Positions 22,549 through 30,316 of a stretch of 36,200 bases of DNA are shown here, piece by piece. The position numbers were made by a program, and so were the translations under genes. Source of the DNA: CAYFJO01 sp964343305 (GTDB lineage Bacteria; Planctomycetota; Planctomycetia; Pirellulales; Pirellulaceae); NCBI GenBank assembly GCA_964343305.1, contig CAYFJO010000060.1, forward strand, positions 1 through 36,200. The letters are read 5' to 3'. The notes beneath the pieces were generated by a model. The model saw nothing but the letters and a program-made list of their open reading frames with translations, made no database searches and was not told where the DNA came from. How positions within the stretch are numbered: the first letter of the stretch is position 1; the number at the start of each line of letters is the position of its first letter.

Positions 22549-25068
22549 TCAATCGCGTTCTGTGAGCGATTGAACCCAAACCGCGTCTTTGCCGCAGAGT
22601 AACCTGAACCGACCGTCGGCGTTGGTGGACGCAATGATCGGCGCGGCGTGGTGAGTGACTTTGATCGGCTCGCCGAGTTCCAAGCGGCCGTCTTTGAAAG
22701 TGCCTCGGCGGAATTGGCCGCCGTGGTGAGCGTGGGTTAATAGGAACTCCTCGTTGTGCATGAACAACTGTGGGCACGAGACTTGGCTAGGGTGGTCTTT
22801 GGGCGTGATGTTGATGGGTTCGGTCCACTCGCCATCTTTGTCTTGGCGGGCGTACTGCAGTGACAAAGCAAAGTGGTCCCAGACGAGGTGCATGTTGCCT
22901 GCGTCGTCGAAAGTAGCAAAGGTGTTGCGGGCGTGCGATCGCTGCGTGGGCGTGACGGGGATGTCGAGTTCTTGGAATTTGCTGATCTCGGCGGGACTGT
23001 CGGCTCGGGCGAGGTTGAGTCGATACAACATCCAGAATTTGTCGTCGGGGCCGTCGAACATTTGTACGTTGCCGGGTGGCCAGCCGCTGACTTGGACTTG
23101 CATCGGGCGCGGCGGAGACCATTCTTTGCCGTCTTTAGAGTGCGTTAGAAAGAGCCGATAGCCACCCGAGCTCAATTGGTCGATGTCCAGGCGGTTGCTG
23201 AAGTAGGCCAGCCAAATCTTGCCATCTTTACCCGTGTAGAGCGACGGCAGGATGCAGTTGTAGTTCTTGCCGAACAGCAGCGACTCTTCGAGCGTCCACG
23301 GTTTCGTCCACGTGATCAAATCGGGGCTCGTGGCGAAGTGCAATGTTCGATCACCCCACGTGATGAGCCAGCGGCCGTCCGTTAGTCGCGTCAAGTTGTT
23401 GCTCTGGCCATAAGTGGCCCGACAACCGTGCAACGTCGTCAGCTCGGTTTTCATCGGGCTGGCAAGGTTGATGAACATGCCGTAACGGACTTCGGTCTTC
23501 AAATCCAAATCGAAACCCCGCGAGTGTTCGAAGTCGGGATGCGAGTACGTCAGCTTGTGACGGCCCGGCGTGACGTTGTGGTTTGACGTGAAGTTCCGAT
23601 GCGGCTTGCCGTTGACGACCAGCGTGCCTTCTTTGGGCAGGCATTCGATGTGGAAGTAGAATCCTGGCACGGGCCGATTCACGGCGGCGAGTTTATCGTT
23701 GCGCGGGCGGAGTTTTGCGGTGGCTTTGATGCTGTGAACTTTGAACTTGTCCTTCCATTGGCCGGCGCGGATTTCGACAACGCGGCTGCCTGGTTTGAGT
23801 TCAAACGTTTTTTTGATGACCGCGCGGCCTTCCTTCTTTCGCTGCCAATAGATCGATCCAAGGCTAATTCGCTGGCCGAGGCCGTTGAACGCATCGGCCG
23901 AGAATTGACCGCCGTAGCGAAGCATCGTTTGCTCGATGTCGACGCCGAATTCCAGTGACGCGAATTCTTGTCCATCGGGCGGTGCGAGTGTGAAGTGCCA
24001 ATAGTTGCGGTGGATCTCGTGGGCCTTGGACAACGTCGCGGCGTCGAACATATTGAATTCGGCCGTCAGTCTTTCCGGATCGATTTTCGTGACGCATGGC
24101 AAATGCGTTTCGATGTCCTTCGGCAGTTGGCTGGCAAGCTGTCCGACTTTCGCGACGTCGATGCTTGGTTCGTAGCCGATGTAGTTGCGCGTCACCAGGT
24201 GAATGCGTCGCCAGGTTTTAAGTGCCTCGGCCGCTTTGCCGTTGACCTGCTGGACCTCGGCCAACTCGCGCAGCGCGAACATCGGGAATCGCAACTCAAG
24301 TCCGCGGCGCACATCGCGCATGATCGAATCGACAAACTTGTCTTCGCTCAGCGACTCGTTGATTCGCGCGAGCCATTTCTTTTCAATGTCTTCAAGCGGC
24401 TCAGCGAAAATGTCGTGGTAGTGAAGCACACGACGCAACGTTCGCTCGGCGGCTTTGGTGTCTTTGAGGAAGTGGCGTTCGATGCGAGCGATGAACAAAA
24501 TCAGTGCGGCTCGCTCTTGCACGGCGTTGACATTGCTATCGAGCCAAAGATCGCTAGGCGGCTGCGGACCGTTGGTGTCTTGGTCGAGCAGGATGTCCAT
24601 CCGCTCAAGCGCCGACGTGTACGCTTTCACAGCGGGCTTCCATTGCGACGAAAGTTGATACGCATGCCCCAGCCAACGGCGATCGTCAATGATCCCGTTC
24701 GGAACGCGTGCGAGACGTCGATAGCAGCGAATCATCTTTTCGTAGTCGCCAGCATAAAACGCCTGCCGGCCGCCTTCTCGCAGCTCTATGACCTCCGCGG
24801 CAGTCAGCGTCGTGATCTGCTTGATCGCCCGGCTGGCACGAAACGAAACTTCGGCATCCTTGCTCTTGACAGCGGCCCGTAGTGCCTCGACCGCATCCAT
24901 ACCGATGTCGATCAACGTTTGTTCAGCTTGTTCACGTTTGGTAAAGTCGTCATCGCCCAATTGCTGGATGAGCGTGGCGATGTTGGGCTCAGGAGCCTCT
25001 TGGGCCGGAGACTCGAAGGTTAGCAGCGCGAATAAAAGAGACGCGATAATTCGGGGCGGCAAGTGCAT
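22549..25068 (-). CDS. Secreted protein with HEAT-like, TPR-like, PEGA-like and Asp-box (sialidase-type) parts
   Basis: An 839-residue protein. AAGGA lies about 6 nt before the ATG at 25068, and a signal peptide is seen (MHLPPRIIASLLFALLTFESPAQ). Residues about 30-95 form a HEAT-like pair (LGDDDFTKREQAEQTLIDIG, EVSFRASRAIKQI). Residues about 95-300 are TPR-like helices (GDYEKMIRCYRRLARVPN). A beta domain around 330-520 includes a PEGA-like stretch (GTLVVNGKPHRNF...PGRHKLTYSHPDF). From about 545 to the end, repeated S-x-D-x-x-x-W blocks (TSPDLITWTKPW, HSKDGKEWSPP, QDKDGEWTEP) indicate a sialidase-fold (BNR/Asp-box) propeller. No catalytic Arg triad was confirmed, so it may bind rather than hydrolyse glycans. 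The promoter side holds a composite palindrome (25172-25234). Confidence 0.85.
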   Translation of the reverse strand: MHLPPRIIASLLFALLTFESPAQEAPEPNIATLIQQLGDDDFTKREQAEQTLIDIGMDAVEALRAAVKSKDAEVSFRASRAIKQITTLTAAEVIELREGGRQAFYAGDYEKMIRCYRRLARVPNGIIDDRRWLGHAYQLSSQWKPAVKAYTSALERMDILLDQDTNGPQPPSDLWLDSNVNAVQERAALILFIARIERHFLKDTKAAERTLRRVLHYHDIFAEPLEDIEKKWLARINESLSEDKFVDSIMRDVRRGLELRFPMFALRELAEVQQVNGKAAEALKTWRRIHLVTRNYIGYEPSIDVAKVGQLASQLPKDIETHLPCVTKIDPERLTAEFNMFDAATLSKAHEIHRNYWHFTLAPPDGQEFASLEFGVDIEQTMLRYGGQFSADAFNGLGQRISLGSIYWQRKKEGRAVIKKTFELKPGSRVVEIRAGQWKDKFKVHSIKATAKLRPRNDKLAAVNRPVPGFYFHIECLPKEGTLVVNGKPHRNFTSNHNVTPGRHKLTYSHPDFEHSRGFDLDLKTEVRYGMFINLASPMKTELTTLHGCRATYGQSNNLTRLTDGRWLITWGDRTLHFATSPDLITWTKPWTLEESLLFGKNYNCILPSLYTGKDGKIWLAYFSNRLDIDQLSSGGYRLFLTHSKDGKEWSPPRPMQVQVSGWPPGNVQMFDGPDDKFWMLYRLNLARADSPAEISKFQELDIPVTPTQRSHARNTFATFDDAGNMHLVWDHFALSLQYARQDKDGEWTEPINITPKDHPSQVSCPQLFMHNEEFLLTHAHHGGQFRRGTFKDGRLELGEPIKVTHHAAPIIASTNADGRFRLLCGKDAVWVQSLTERD

Positions 25069-25171
25069 GGCGATCCTTGTGTTGAAGGTTGCCAGGTAAG
25101 ACGAAAAATCAGTTCGACGGGGTTTTCAACTTCGCCGTTGATTTTTACTAGGATTGTTTCGTTCACGGTTT

Positions 25172-25234
25172 TGTGGGACGGACATTCTTGTCCTTCATTG
25201 TTTGATGGCGACGGACAGGAATGTCCGTGCCACA
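25172..25234. repeat. Composite palindromic repeat (GGACATTC type)
   Basis: The 25-base arms (25172-25196 and 25210-25234) are inverted repeats with three mismatches and a 13-base spacer. Each arm holds an inner palindrome, ACGGACATTCTTGTCC on the left and GGACAGGAATGTCCGT on the right. It lies between two minus-strand genes, upstream of the HEAT/Asp-box gene and just past the nrdJ terminator. Confidence 0.8.
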
Positions 25235-25236
25235 GG

Positions 25237-25270
25237 AAAAAAAGGCGTTGCCGCCGGAGCGACAACGCCT
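25237..25270 (-). terminator. Rho-independent terminator of nrdJ
   Basis: Read on the minus strand: AGGCGTTG (25270-25263), a 12-base loop, CAACGCCT (25250-25243), then seven T (25243-25237, sharing one T with the stem). The 8-bp GC-rich stem plus T-run is a typical intrinsic terminator. It lies about 47 bases after the nrdJ stop codon and before the composite palindrome. Confidence 0.85.
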
Positions 25271-25316
25271 ATTGTAAACGATAAAGGGCTGCACGGGGCA
25301 TCCGGCCCACATTCCT

Positions 25317-28250
25317 TTACGAGCAGCCCAAGCTGTTGCCACAGTTGTGGCATAAGTAACAATTTCCATTACGGACCGTTAACGCACCGCAGTTTTCGCA
25401 ACTCGGAGCGTCGCTTTGGAAACGAGCGAACTGTTCGCCACGGCTGGCTTCCTTGTCATCCGACGGATCAATTTGCATGGCCGCACCCGCTCGCTCTAGC
25501 ATCTCCGCTTCGGCTTTACCGTTGCCGTTGACGTAATGGCCGTTGGATTCCGCCGGAGATTTGTCGGACGGAGTTGCTTTCGCTTCGACCGTCTCGGATT
25601 TCGTTGTCGTCTTCGTGCCATTGGTCGCTTCGCGATAGCCGGGCAAAAACTCGACGCCCAGCCAACGGAAGATGTAGTCGACCACGCTCTTGGCGATGCG
25701 AACATCCGGGTTCGACGTGTAACCCATCGGCTCGAATCGCGTGTGCGAAAACTTGTTGACCAGCACTTCCAGCGGCACGCCGTATTGCAGGCTCAGCGAA
25801 ATGGCCGTGCCGAAGCTGTCCATCAAACCGCCGATCGTGCTGCCTTCTTTGGCCATGGTGATGAACAACTCGCCGGGCCGCCGATCGGGATAAAGTCCAA
25901 CATTGATGTAGCCCTCGTGGCCGCCGACGTTGAATTTGTGCGTGACTGATTGGCGCGTGTCCGGCAATCGCTCGCGAGTCGGTTTGTAAACGATCTCCCT
26001 TTCCGATTTGGCATCTTCCTTGTCGCCTTCCGTTTGCGTGTTCAGCGGCTGGCTTTGTTTCGATCCGTCGCGATAAATCGCCAACGCCTTGAGGCCCGAT
26101 TCCCAACCCCACGTGTACGCCTCGGCAATATCCTCGACGGTCGAATCGGCCGGCATATTCACGGTTTTAGAGATCGCACCGGACAGGAACGGCTGAGCGG
26201 CCGCCATCATTTTGACGTGCGATCGCCACGAGATGCTGCGCGCGCCGTTGGCGGGCTTGAATGCACAGTCGAACACGGCCAAATGTTCGTCGAGCAAATC
26301 GGGCGAACCTTCGATGGTATCGTTTTCTTCGATGTACTTCGCGATCGAATGGACTTGTGCTTCGTCGTAGCCAAGCGATTTGAGTGCGAGCGGCACGGAC
26401 TTGTTGACGATCTTGAGCATGCCGCCGCCGGCCAGTTGCTTGTATTTGACCAGCGCGATGTCGGGCTCGATGCCCGTCGTGTCGCAGTCCATCATGAAGC
26501 TGATCGTGCCGGTGGGTGCCAGGACGGTTGCCTGAGCGTTGCGGAACGCGCGCCGGCGGCCGTTGGTGACCACATCGTCCCAGACGTTGCGTGCGGCATC
26601 TTTCAGATATGCTGGTCCCGCGTCGTTGATCTCTTCCACTTTGTTGCGGTGCATCTGCATGACGCGGTTGAACGGCTCTTCGTTTTCTTCATATCGCTCG
26701 AAGGGGCCAACCGCGCGGGACAGTTCGGTGCTCGTCAGATTTGCGGCTCCGTGCAGGATCGATGTAATGCTGCCACACATGCCGTAGGCCGCTTCGGAGT
26801 CATAAGGCAAACCGCTCGTCATCAGCAGGCTACCCAGGTTTGCGTAACCCAGACCGACCGGACGGAACAAGTGGCTGTTGTAAGCGATTTGATCCGTCGG
26901 ATAGCTGGCGTGGTCGACCAGAATTTCTTGAGCGATGAAAAAGATCCGACAGGCGGCTTTGAAACGATCGACGTCGAAAGTGCCGTCTTGCTGACGGAAT
27001 TTCATCAGGTTGATGCTAGACAGGTTGCAGGCGGTGTTGTCCAGGAACATGTATTCCGAGCACGGGTTGCTGGCGTTAATGCGGCCCGAATTGGGGCACG
27101 TGTGCCAGCGGTTGATGGTCGTATCGTATTGAACGCCCGGATCGCCGCAGTGCCACGCACATTCGGCCATGCGAGTCATCAGCTCCTTGGCGTCGTATTC
27201 CGGCCCTGGCGAGTTGTCCGTCACGAATCGCGTTTTCCAGGTGCCGCCCTTCTCAAGCGTCTCCATGTACTCGTCGGTTACCCGAACGGACAAGTTGGCA
27301 TTCTGGAACAGAACCGAACTGTACGCTTCGCCGTTGAAATTGGCTTCGTAATTGCCACTGGCGATCAGCGTGTGAGCCTTTTTCTCTTCCTTCCATTTGC
27401 ACTCGATGAATTCAAGCACATCGGGATGCCACACTTTGAGCGATTGCATTTTGGCGGCGCGACGGGTCTTGCCGCCGGATTTGACGACCGCGGCGATCTG
27501 GTCGTAGACCCGCATGAAGGACAACGGGCCGGATGGCTTGCCGCCGCCCGCCAATTTCTCGCGACTCGATCGAATCGTTGATAAATCCGTTCCCGTGCCC
27601 GAGCCGAACTTGAACAACATCGCCTCGCTGGTGGCCAGACGCATGATGTCTTCCATGTTGTCCTTGACACTTTGAATGAAGCACGCCGAGCCTTGCGGAT
27701 ATTCATACGGATTTTCCGGCTGCAGAACTTGGTCCGTTTCGCGGTCCCAATACCAGTTGCACTTCGCGCCTTTGACACCGTATTGATGATACAAGCCGAC
27801 GTTGAACCAAACCGGCGAATTGAACGAACCGTGTTGGTGCAAGCACAACCATGTCAATTCACGGTAAAACTCTTCGCCGTCTTGCTTCGAATCGAAGTAG
27901 CCATCCTGAATGCCCCAATCGGCGATTGTGCGACTGACGCGGTGAATCAGTTCGCGGACACTGTTCTCTCGTTCGCTGGTGCCGACCTCGCCATAGAAAT
28001 ATTTGCTGACGACAACATTGGTTGCCAACTGGCTCCATTGTGCCGGGATCTCACAATCCGCTTGCTCGAACAACAATCCGCCGTTCTCATCTTTGATCTG
28101 AGCGGATCGCTTTTCCCACTCCACCGTGTCGAACGGATCCTTGACGCCGGCCGGACAGAACTCGGGGGTGATGTGCAATCCTTCGCGATCGGCCGAAGCC
28201 TTGGATTTGCCGTTCACATCTGTTTGTTGTTCAAGAGAAACGCTTGCCAT
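25317..28250 (-). CDS. nrdJ: Vitamin B12-dependent (class II) ribonucleotide reductase
   Basis: A 977-residue protein that reduces ribonucleotides to deoxyribonucleotides using adenosylcobalamin, without a radical-bearing small subunit. AAGGAG lies 7 nt before the ATG. The conserved blocks are in order: HGSFNSPVWFNVGL near 135, PQGSACFIQS with Cys190, FKFGSGTGTDLS near 210, NPCSEY (Cys397) and TACNLSSINL (Cys408, the finger-loop cysteine expected to bear the thiyl radical), and LAPTGTISFMMDCDTTGIEP. A linker (about 890-940, Ser/Lys/Glu-rich) leads to a Cys-rich tail, CENCGALTVRNGNCYLCHNC, then GNSLGCS, whose cysteines regenerate the active-site thiols or bind zinc. No N-terminal ATP-cone is evident. 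It is monocistronic: paired NrdR-like boxes lie upstream and an intrinsic terminator downstream. Confidence 0.97.
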   Translation of the reverse strand: MASVSLEQQTDVNGKSKASADREGLHITPEFCPAGVKDPFDTVEWEKRSAQIKDENGGLLFEQADCEIPAQWSQLATNVVVSKYFYGEVGTSERENSVRELIHRVSRTIADWGIQDGYFDSKQDGEEFYRELTWLCLHQHGSFNSPVWFNVGLYHQYGVKGAKCNWYWDRETDQVLQPENPYEYPQGSACFIQSVKDNMEDIMRLATSEAMLFKFGSGTGTDLSTIRSSREKLAGGGKPSGPLSFMRVYDQIAAVVKSGGKTRRAAKMQSLKVWHPDVLEFIECKWKEEKKAHTLIASGNYEANFNGEAYSSVLFQNANLSVRVTDEYMETLEKGGTWKTRFVTDNSPGPEYDAKELMTRMAECAWHCGDPGVQYDTTINRWHTCPNSGRINASNPCSEYMFLDNTACNLSSINLMKFRQQDGTFDVDRFKAACRIFFIAQEILVDHASYPTDQIAYNSHLFRPVGLGYANLGSLLMTSGLPYDSEAAYGMCGSITSILHGAANLTSTELSRAVGPFERYEENEEPFNRVMQMHRNKVEEINDAGPAYLKDAARNVWDDVVTNGRRRAFRNAQATVLAPTGTISFMMDCDTTGIEPDIALVKYKQLAGGGMLKIVNKSVPLALKSLGYDEAQVHSIAKYIEENDTIEGSPDLLDEHLAVFDCAFKPANGARSISWRSHVKMMAAAQPFLSGAISKTVNMPADSTVEDIAEAYTWGWESGLKALAIYRDGSKQSQPLNTQTEGDKEDAKSEREIVYKPTRERLPDTRQSVTHKFNVGGHEGYINVGLYPDRRPGELFITMAKEGSTIGGLMDSFGTAISLSLQYGVPLEVLVNKFSHTRFEPMGYTSNPDVRIAKSVVDYIFRWLGVEFLPGYREATNGTKTTTKSETVEAKATPSDKSPAESNGHYVNGNGKAEAEMLERAGAAMQIDPSDDKEASRGEQFARFQSDAPSCENCGALTVRNGNCYLCHNCGNSLGCS

Positions 28251-28420
28251 CGTTCAACTCCTTCTGATTTTGGCGTGATCCGTCACGTACATCCGGGCGA
28301 CGCTTCGTAGAAATCATGTCTACATACGTCCAGACCGGCATTCGCACAAAATTAACGAGATCCTCGATTAGAAAGGGGGAATCAATCGACCCCCCTATTG
28401 GAAGTAAAAACTATCACTAG

Positions 28421-28467
28421 GCACCATATATTGTAGTTCAACTTAATCAAACCACAATATTTGGGAC
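28421..28467 (-). promoter_or_regulatory. Two NrdR-like boxes upstream of nrdJ
   Basis: Box 1, GCACCATATATTGTAG (28421-28436), and box 2, CCACAATATTTGGGAC (28452-28467), both fit the 16-base NrdR pattern (C-w-ATATAT-w-G core; the first fits best, the second has two deviations). Their starts are exactly 31 bases apart, three helical turns, which is the usual spacing for paired NrdR boxes. They lie 171-217 bases upstream of the nrdJ start. NrdR represses ribonucleotide reductase genes when dATP is high. An nrdR gene is not in this window. Confidence 0.7.
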
Positions 28468-28640
28468 AGGGGTCAGAGTTTACATAATTGTTGAGCAACG
28501 TCAACAAGATTTTGGAAACTTTTTTTTACCCTCAAAAACTGGTGCTTTTAGCGCCGAAATCGGGTCGGCGAGGACGCTAGCATATCGATGCCAGCAAGAG
28601 ATTTCAACACCAATTGTATCGTGATGGAAGCTGGTGCTTT

Positions 28641-28672
28641 GACTTCCGAAGTTTTCTTAAACTTCGGAAGTT
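28641..28672. repeat. ACTTCCGAAGTTT hairpin, copy 2
   Basis: GACTTCCGAAGTTT pairs with AAACTTCGGAAGTT over 13 of 14 bases around a TCTT loop. It starts 6 bases after the pepA stop codon (28679), so it probably serves as the 3' hairpin of the pepA transcript. It shares GACTTCCGAAGTTTT with copy 1 at 15441-15471. Confidence 0.75.
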
Positions 28673-28678
28673 GCGGGT

Positions 28679-30139
28679 CTAATTCCACCCACGTGCGACT
28701 TCGACCAACGTGCGAACGAACGCGCCACTGCCGCCGCCGTCGATCCAGCCTTTTGGTTTCTCGAGAAAGGATGGACCGGCGATGTCGATGTGCACCCACG
28801 GTTTTTCGGCGACGAATTCTTCGAGGAATTTTCCTGCTGTGATCGCGCCGCCCCAGCGTCCCGCGCCGATGTTTTTGATGTCGGCGACGTCGCTTTTGAT
28901 TTGCTCGCCGAATTCCTTGAACATGGGCAGTTGCCAGGCTTGTTCGCCGCTTGTGTCCGCCGCCTGTTGGACCGTGTCGCACCAAGATTGTTCGTTGGTC
29001 ATCAAGCCCGCGACGTCCATGCCGAGCGCAACGAGGCAAGCGCCAGTCAAGGTAGCCAAGTCGATTAACCTCTCCGCGCCTTGGCTCACGGCCACGTCCA
29101 AAACATCGGCCAACACAAGCCGTCCTTCCGCGTCGGTGTTGAGTACTTCGATCGTTTTGCCGTTGCGCGCCTTGAGGACATCGCCCAGTTTGTACGAATC
29201 GCCGCTAATCATATTCTCGACCAGTCCGGCATAGCCGACGACGTTGACGGGCAATTTCAAACGGGCGATCGCGTTCATCGCTCCCAGCACAGTCGCCGCA
29301 CCGGCCATGTCGCACTTCATGTCTTTCATTCCGTCGCTTGGCTTGAGGGACAGGCCGCCGGAGTCGAACGTGACGCCTTTGCCAACCAGCGCGAGTGTCG
29401 GTCCATCCGCGCCGCTGCCGTTGTGTCGCATGATCACAAGTCGAGCAGGCCGGGACGACCCTCGTGCGACTCCCAGCAGCGAACCACAATTTTCTGCCGC
29501 CAACTTCTTTTCGTCCCAGACGTCGACCTCCAAGCCTGCGTCGCCGCCGACGGCCTCCGCCTTGGATGCAAATGATTCGGGATAGATTTCACTGGGCGGT
29601 TCGTTGACCAGGCGCCGTGTGAGATTGACACTGTCCCCCAAGATCTTGCCCGCGGCGATTTCATCGTCACTGCCGCCTGACCAGAGAATGTCTTTGATCG
29701 GGTACGTTTTCTTTTCGGTTCGATACAGATCTTGGCCTTGGCAACCGACGATTGCGCCGCAGACGCCGCTTTCAATCAAGTCGGCGGACCATCCCTCGCT
29801 GAAGTAGAACGCGACTCGTTCGCGCTCTTTGCTGGCGAGTCCACGCGATGCCGTGCCAGCGGCGCGAAACGACTTGCCTCGGTCAAATTCTTCCTTCTTG
29901 CCCAGCCCCACAACAACAATGCTGCCGGCTGCGACGCCGCTGGGAGCGAGTATCGTGGTTGTTTCGCCGAACGAAGCCTTGGCTTCTTTTTGTTCGATCA
30001 GTTTTGATAAAACGCCGTTGGTTGCCTGGTCAACTTCGGCGGCAGCGCCGCTGATACTTTCGTCTTCATAGATTCCCACAACCACGGCGTCGGCATCGAG
30101 GGAAGTGACTGATTCTTCTGTTGCGGCAAGGTTTGTCAT
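28679..30139 (-). CDS. pepA: Leucyl aminopeptidase, M17 family
   Basis: A 486-residue protein that removes N-terminal residues from peptides in the cytoplasm with two metal ions. GAGG lies about 9 nt before the ATG. The catalytic C-terminal half is complete: LVNEPPSEIYPESFA near 185, VGKGVTFDSGGLSLKP with Lys254 and Asp259, KCDMAGAATVLGAM with the next Asp ligand, and NTDAEGRLVLADVL at 334-347 with Asp336, Glu338 and the catalytic Arg340. The N-terminal 160 residues are the less conserved macro-like domain. The length is typical for the family (about 480-500). A hairpin follows the stop codon, and a composite palindrome (30214-30274) lies between its promoter and that of the divergent ubiD-like gene. 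Confidence 0.97.
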   Translation of the reverse strand: MTNLAATEESVTSLDADAVVVGIYEDESISGAAAEVDQATNGVLSKLIEQKEAKASFGETTTILAPSGVAAGSIVVVGLGKKEEFDRGKSFRAAGTASRGLASKERERVAFYFSEGWSADLIESGVCGAIVGCQGQDLYRTEKKTYPIKDILWSGGSDDEIAAGKILGDSVNLTRRLVNEPPSEIYPESFASKAEAVGGDAGLEVDVWDEKKLAAENCGSLLGVARGSSRPARLVIMRHNGSGADGPTLALVGKGVTFDSGGLSLKPSDGMKDMKCDMAGAATVLGAMNAIARLKLPVNVVGYAGLVENMISGDSYKLGDVLKARNGKTIEVLNTDAEGRLVLADVLDVAVSQGAERLIDLATLTGACLVALGMDVAGLMTNEQSWCDTVQQAADTSGEQAWQLPMFKEFGEQIKSDVADIKNIGAGRWGGAITAGKFLEEFVAEKPWVHIDIAGPSFLEKPKGWIDGGGSGAFVRTLVEVARGWN

Positions 30140-30213
30140 CTTTTGGCCTCAAAATGGAATGAACTGGGATTTAAGAATTGATCGATCGGAATACAATCCC
30201 GTGTGTCTGTAAT

Positions 30214-30274
30214 GTAGGACGGATTGCTAATCCGTCCGCGACCGTTTTCTGGACGGATTAGCAATCCGTCCTAC
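30214..30274. repeat. Composite palindromic repeat (GGACGGATT type)
   Basis: The arms are perfect 24-base inverted repeats (30214-30237 and 30251-30274) separated by 13 bases. Each arm begins with GTAG or ends with CTAC and contains its own palindrome (GGACGGATT-GCT-AATCCGTCC). It sits in the divergent promoter region of pepA and the UbiD-family gene. Confidence 0.9.
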
Positions 30275-30316
30275 TTAGCAGATCATACTCCTTCTCAAAC
30301 TGGCTGAAATCCCCTC

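Larger units (their letters stand above)
28251..28678. other. Intergenic regulatory stretch between pepA and nrdJ
   Basis: A 428-base gap. From the nrdJ side it holds the ribosome binding site (AAGGAG), a leader of about 170 bases, the NrdR-like boxes (28421-28467), a GGGACAGGGGTCAGAG motif (28463-28478), a T8 run (28517-28524) and a hairpin next to the pepA stop (28641-28672). I looked for a cobalamin riboswitch B12-box and did not see one. No open frame here looks like a gene. Confidence 0.6.

Noticed and set aside
25950..27581. A 543-codon plus-strand open frame opposite nrdJ.
   Set aside because: It is antisense to a fully conserved ribonucleotide reductase; the translation shows no recognisable protein.
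28251..28420. Possible cobalamin riboswitch in the nrdJ leader.
   Set aside because: I found no B12-box-like GCCACTG or clear paired stems; the NrdR-like boxes explain control better.
13362..30274. The palindromic elements as CRISPR repeats.
   Set aside because: They are single, dispersed, differ in sequence and have no regular spacers.
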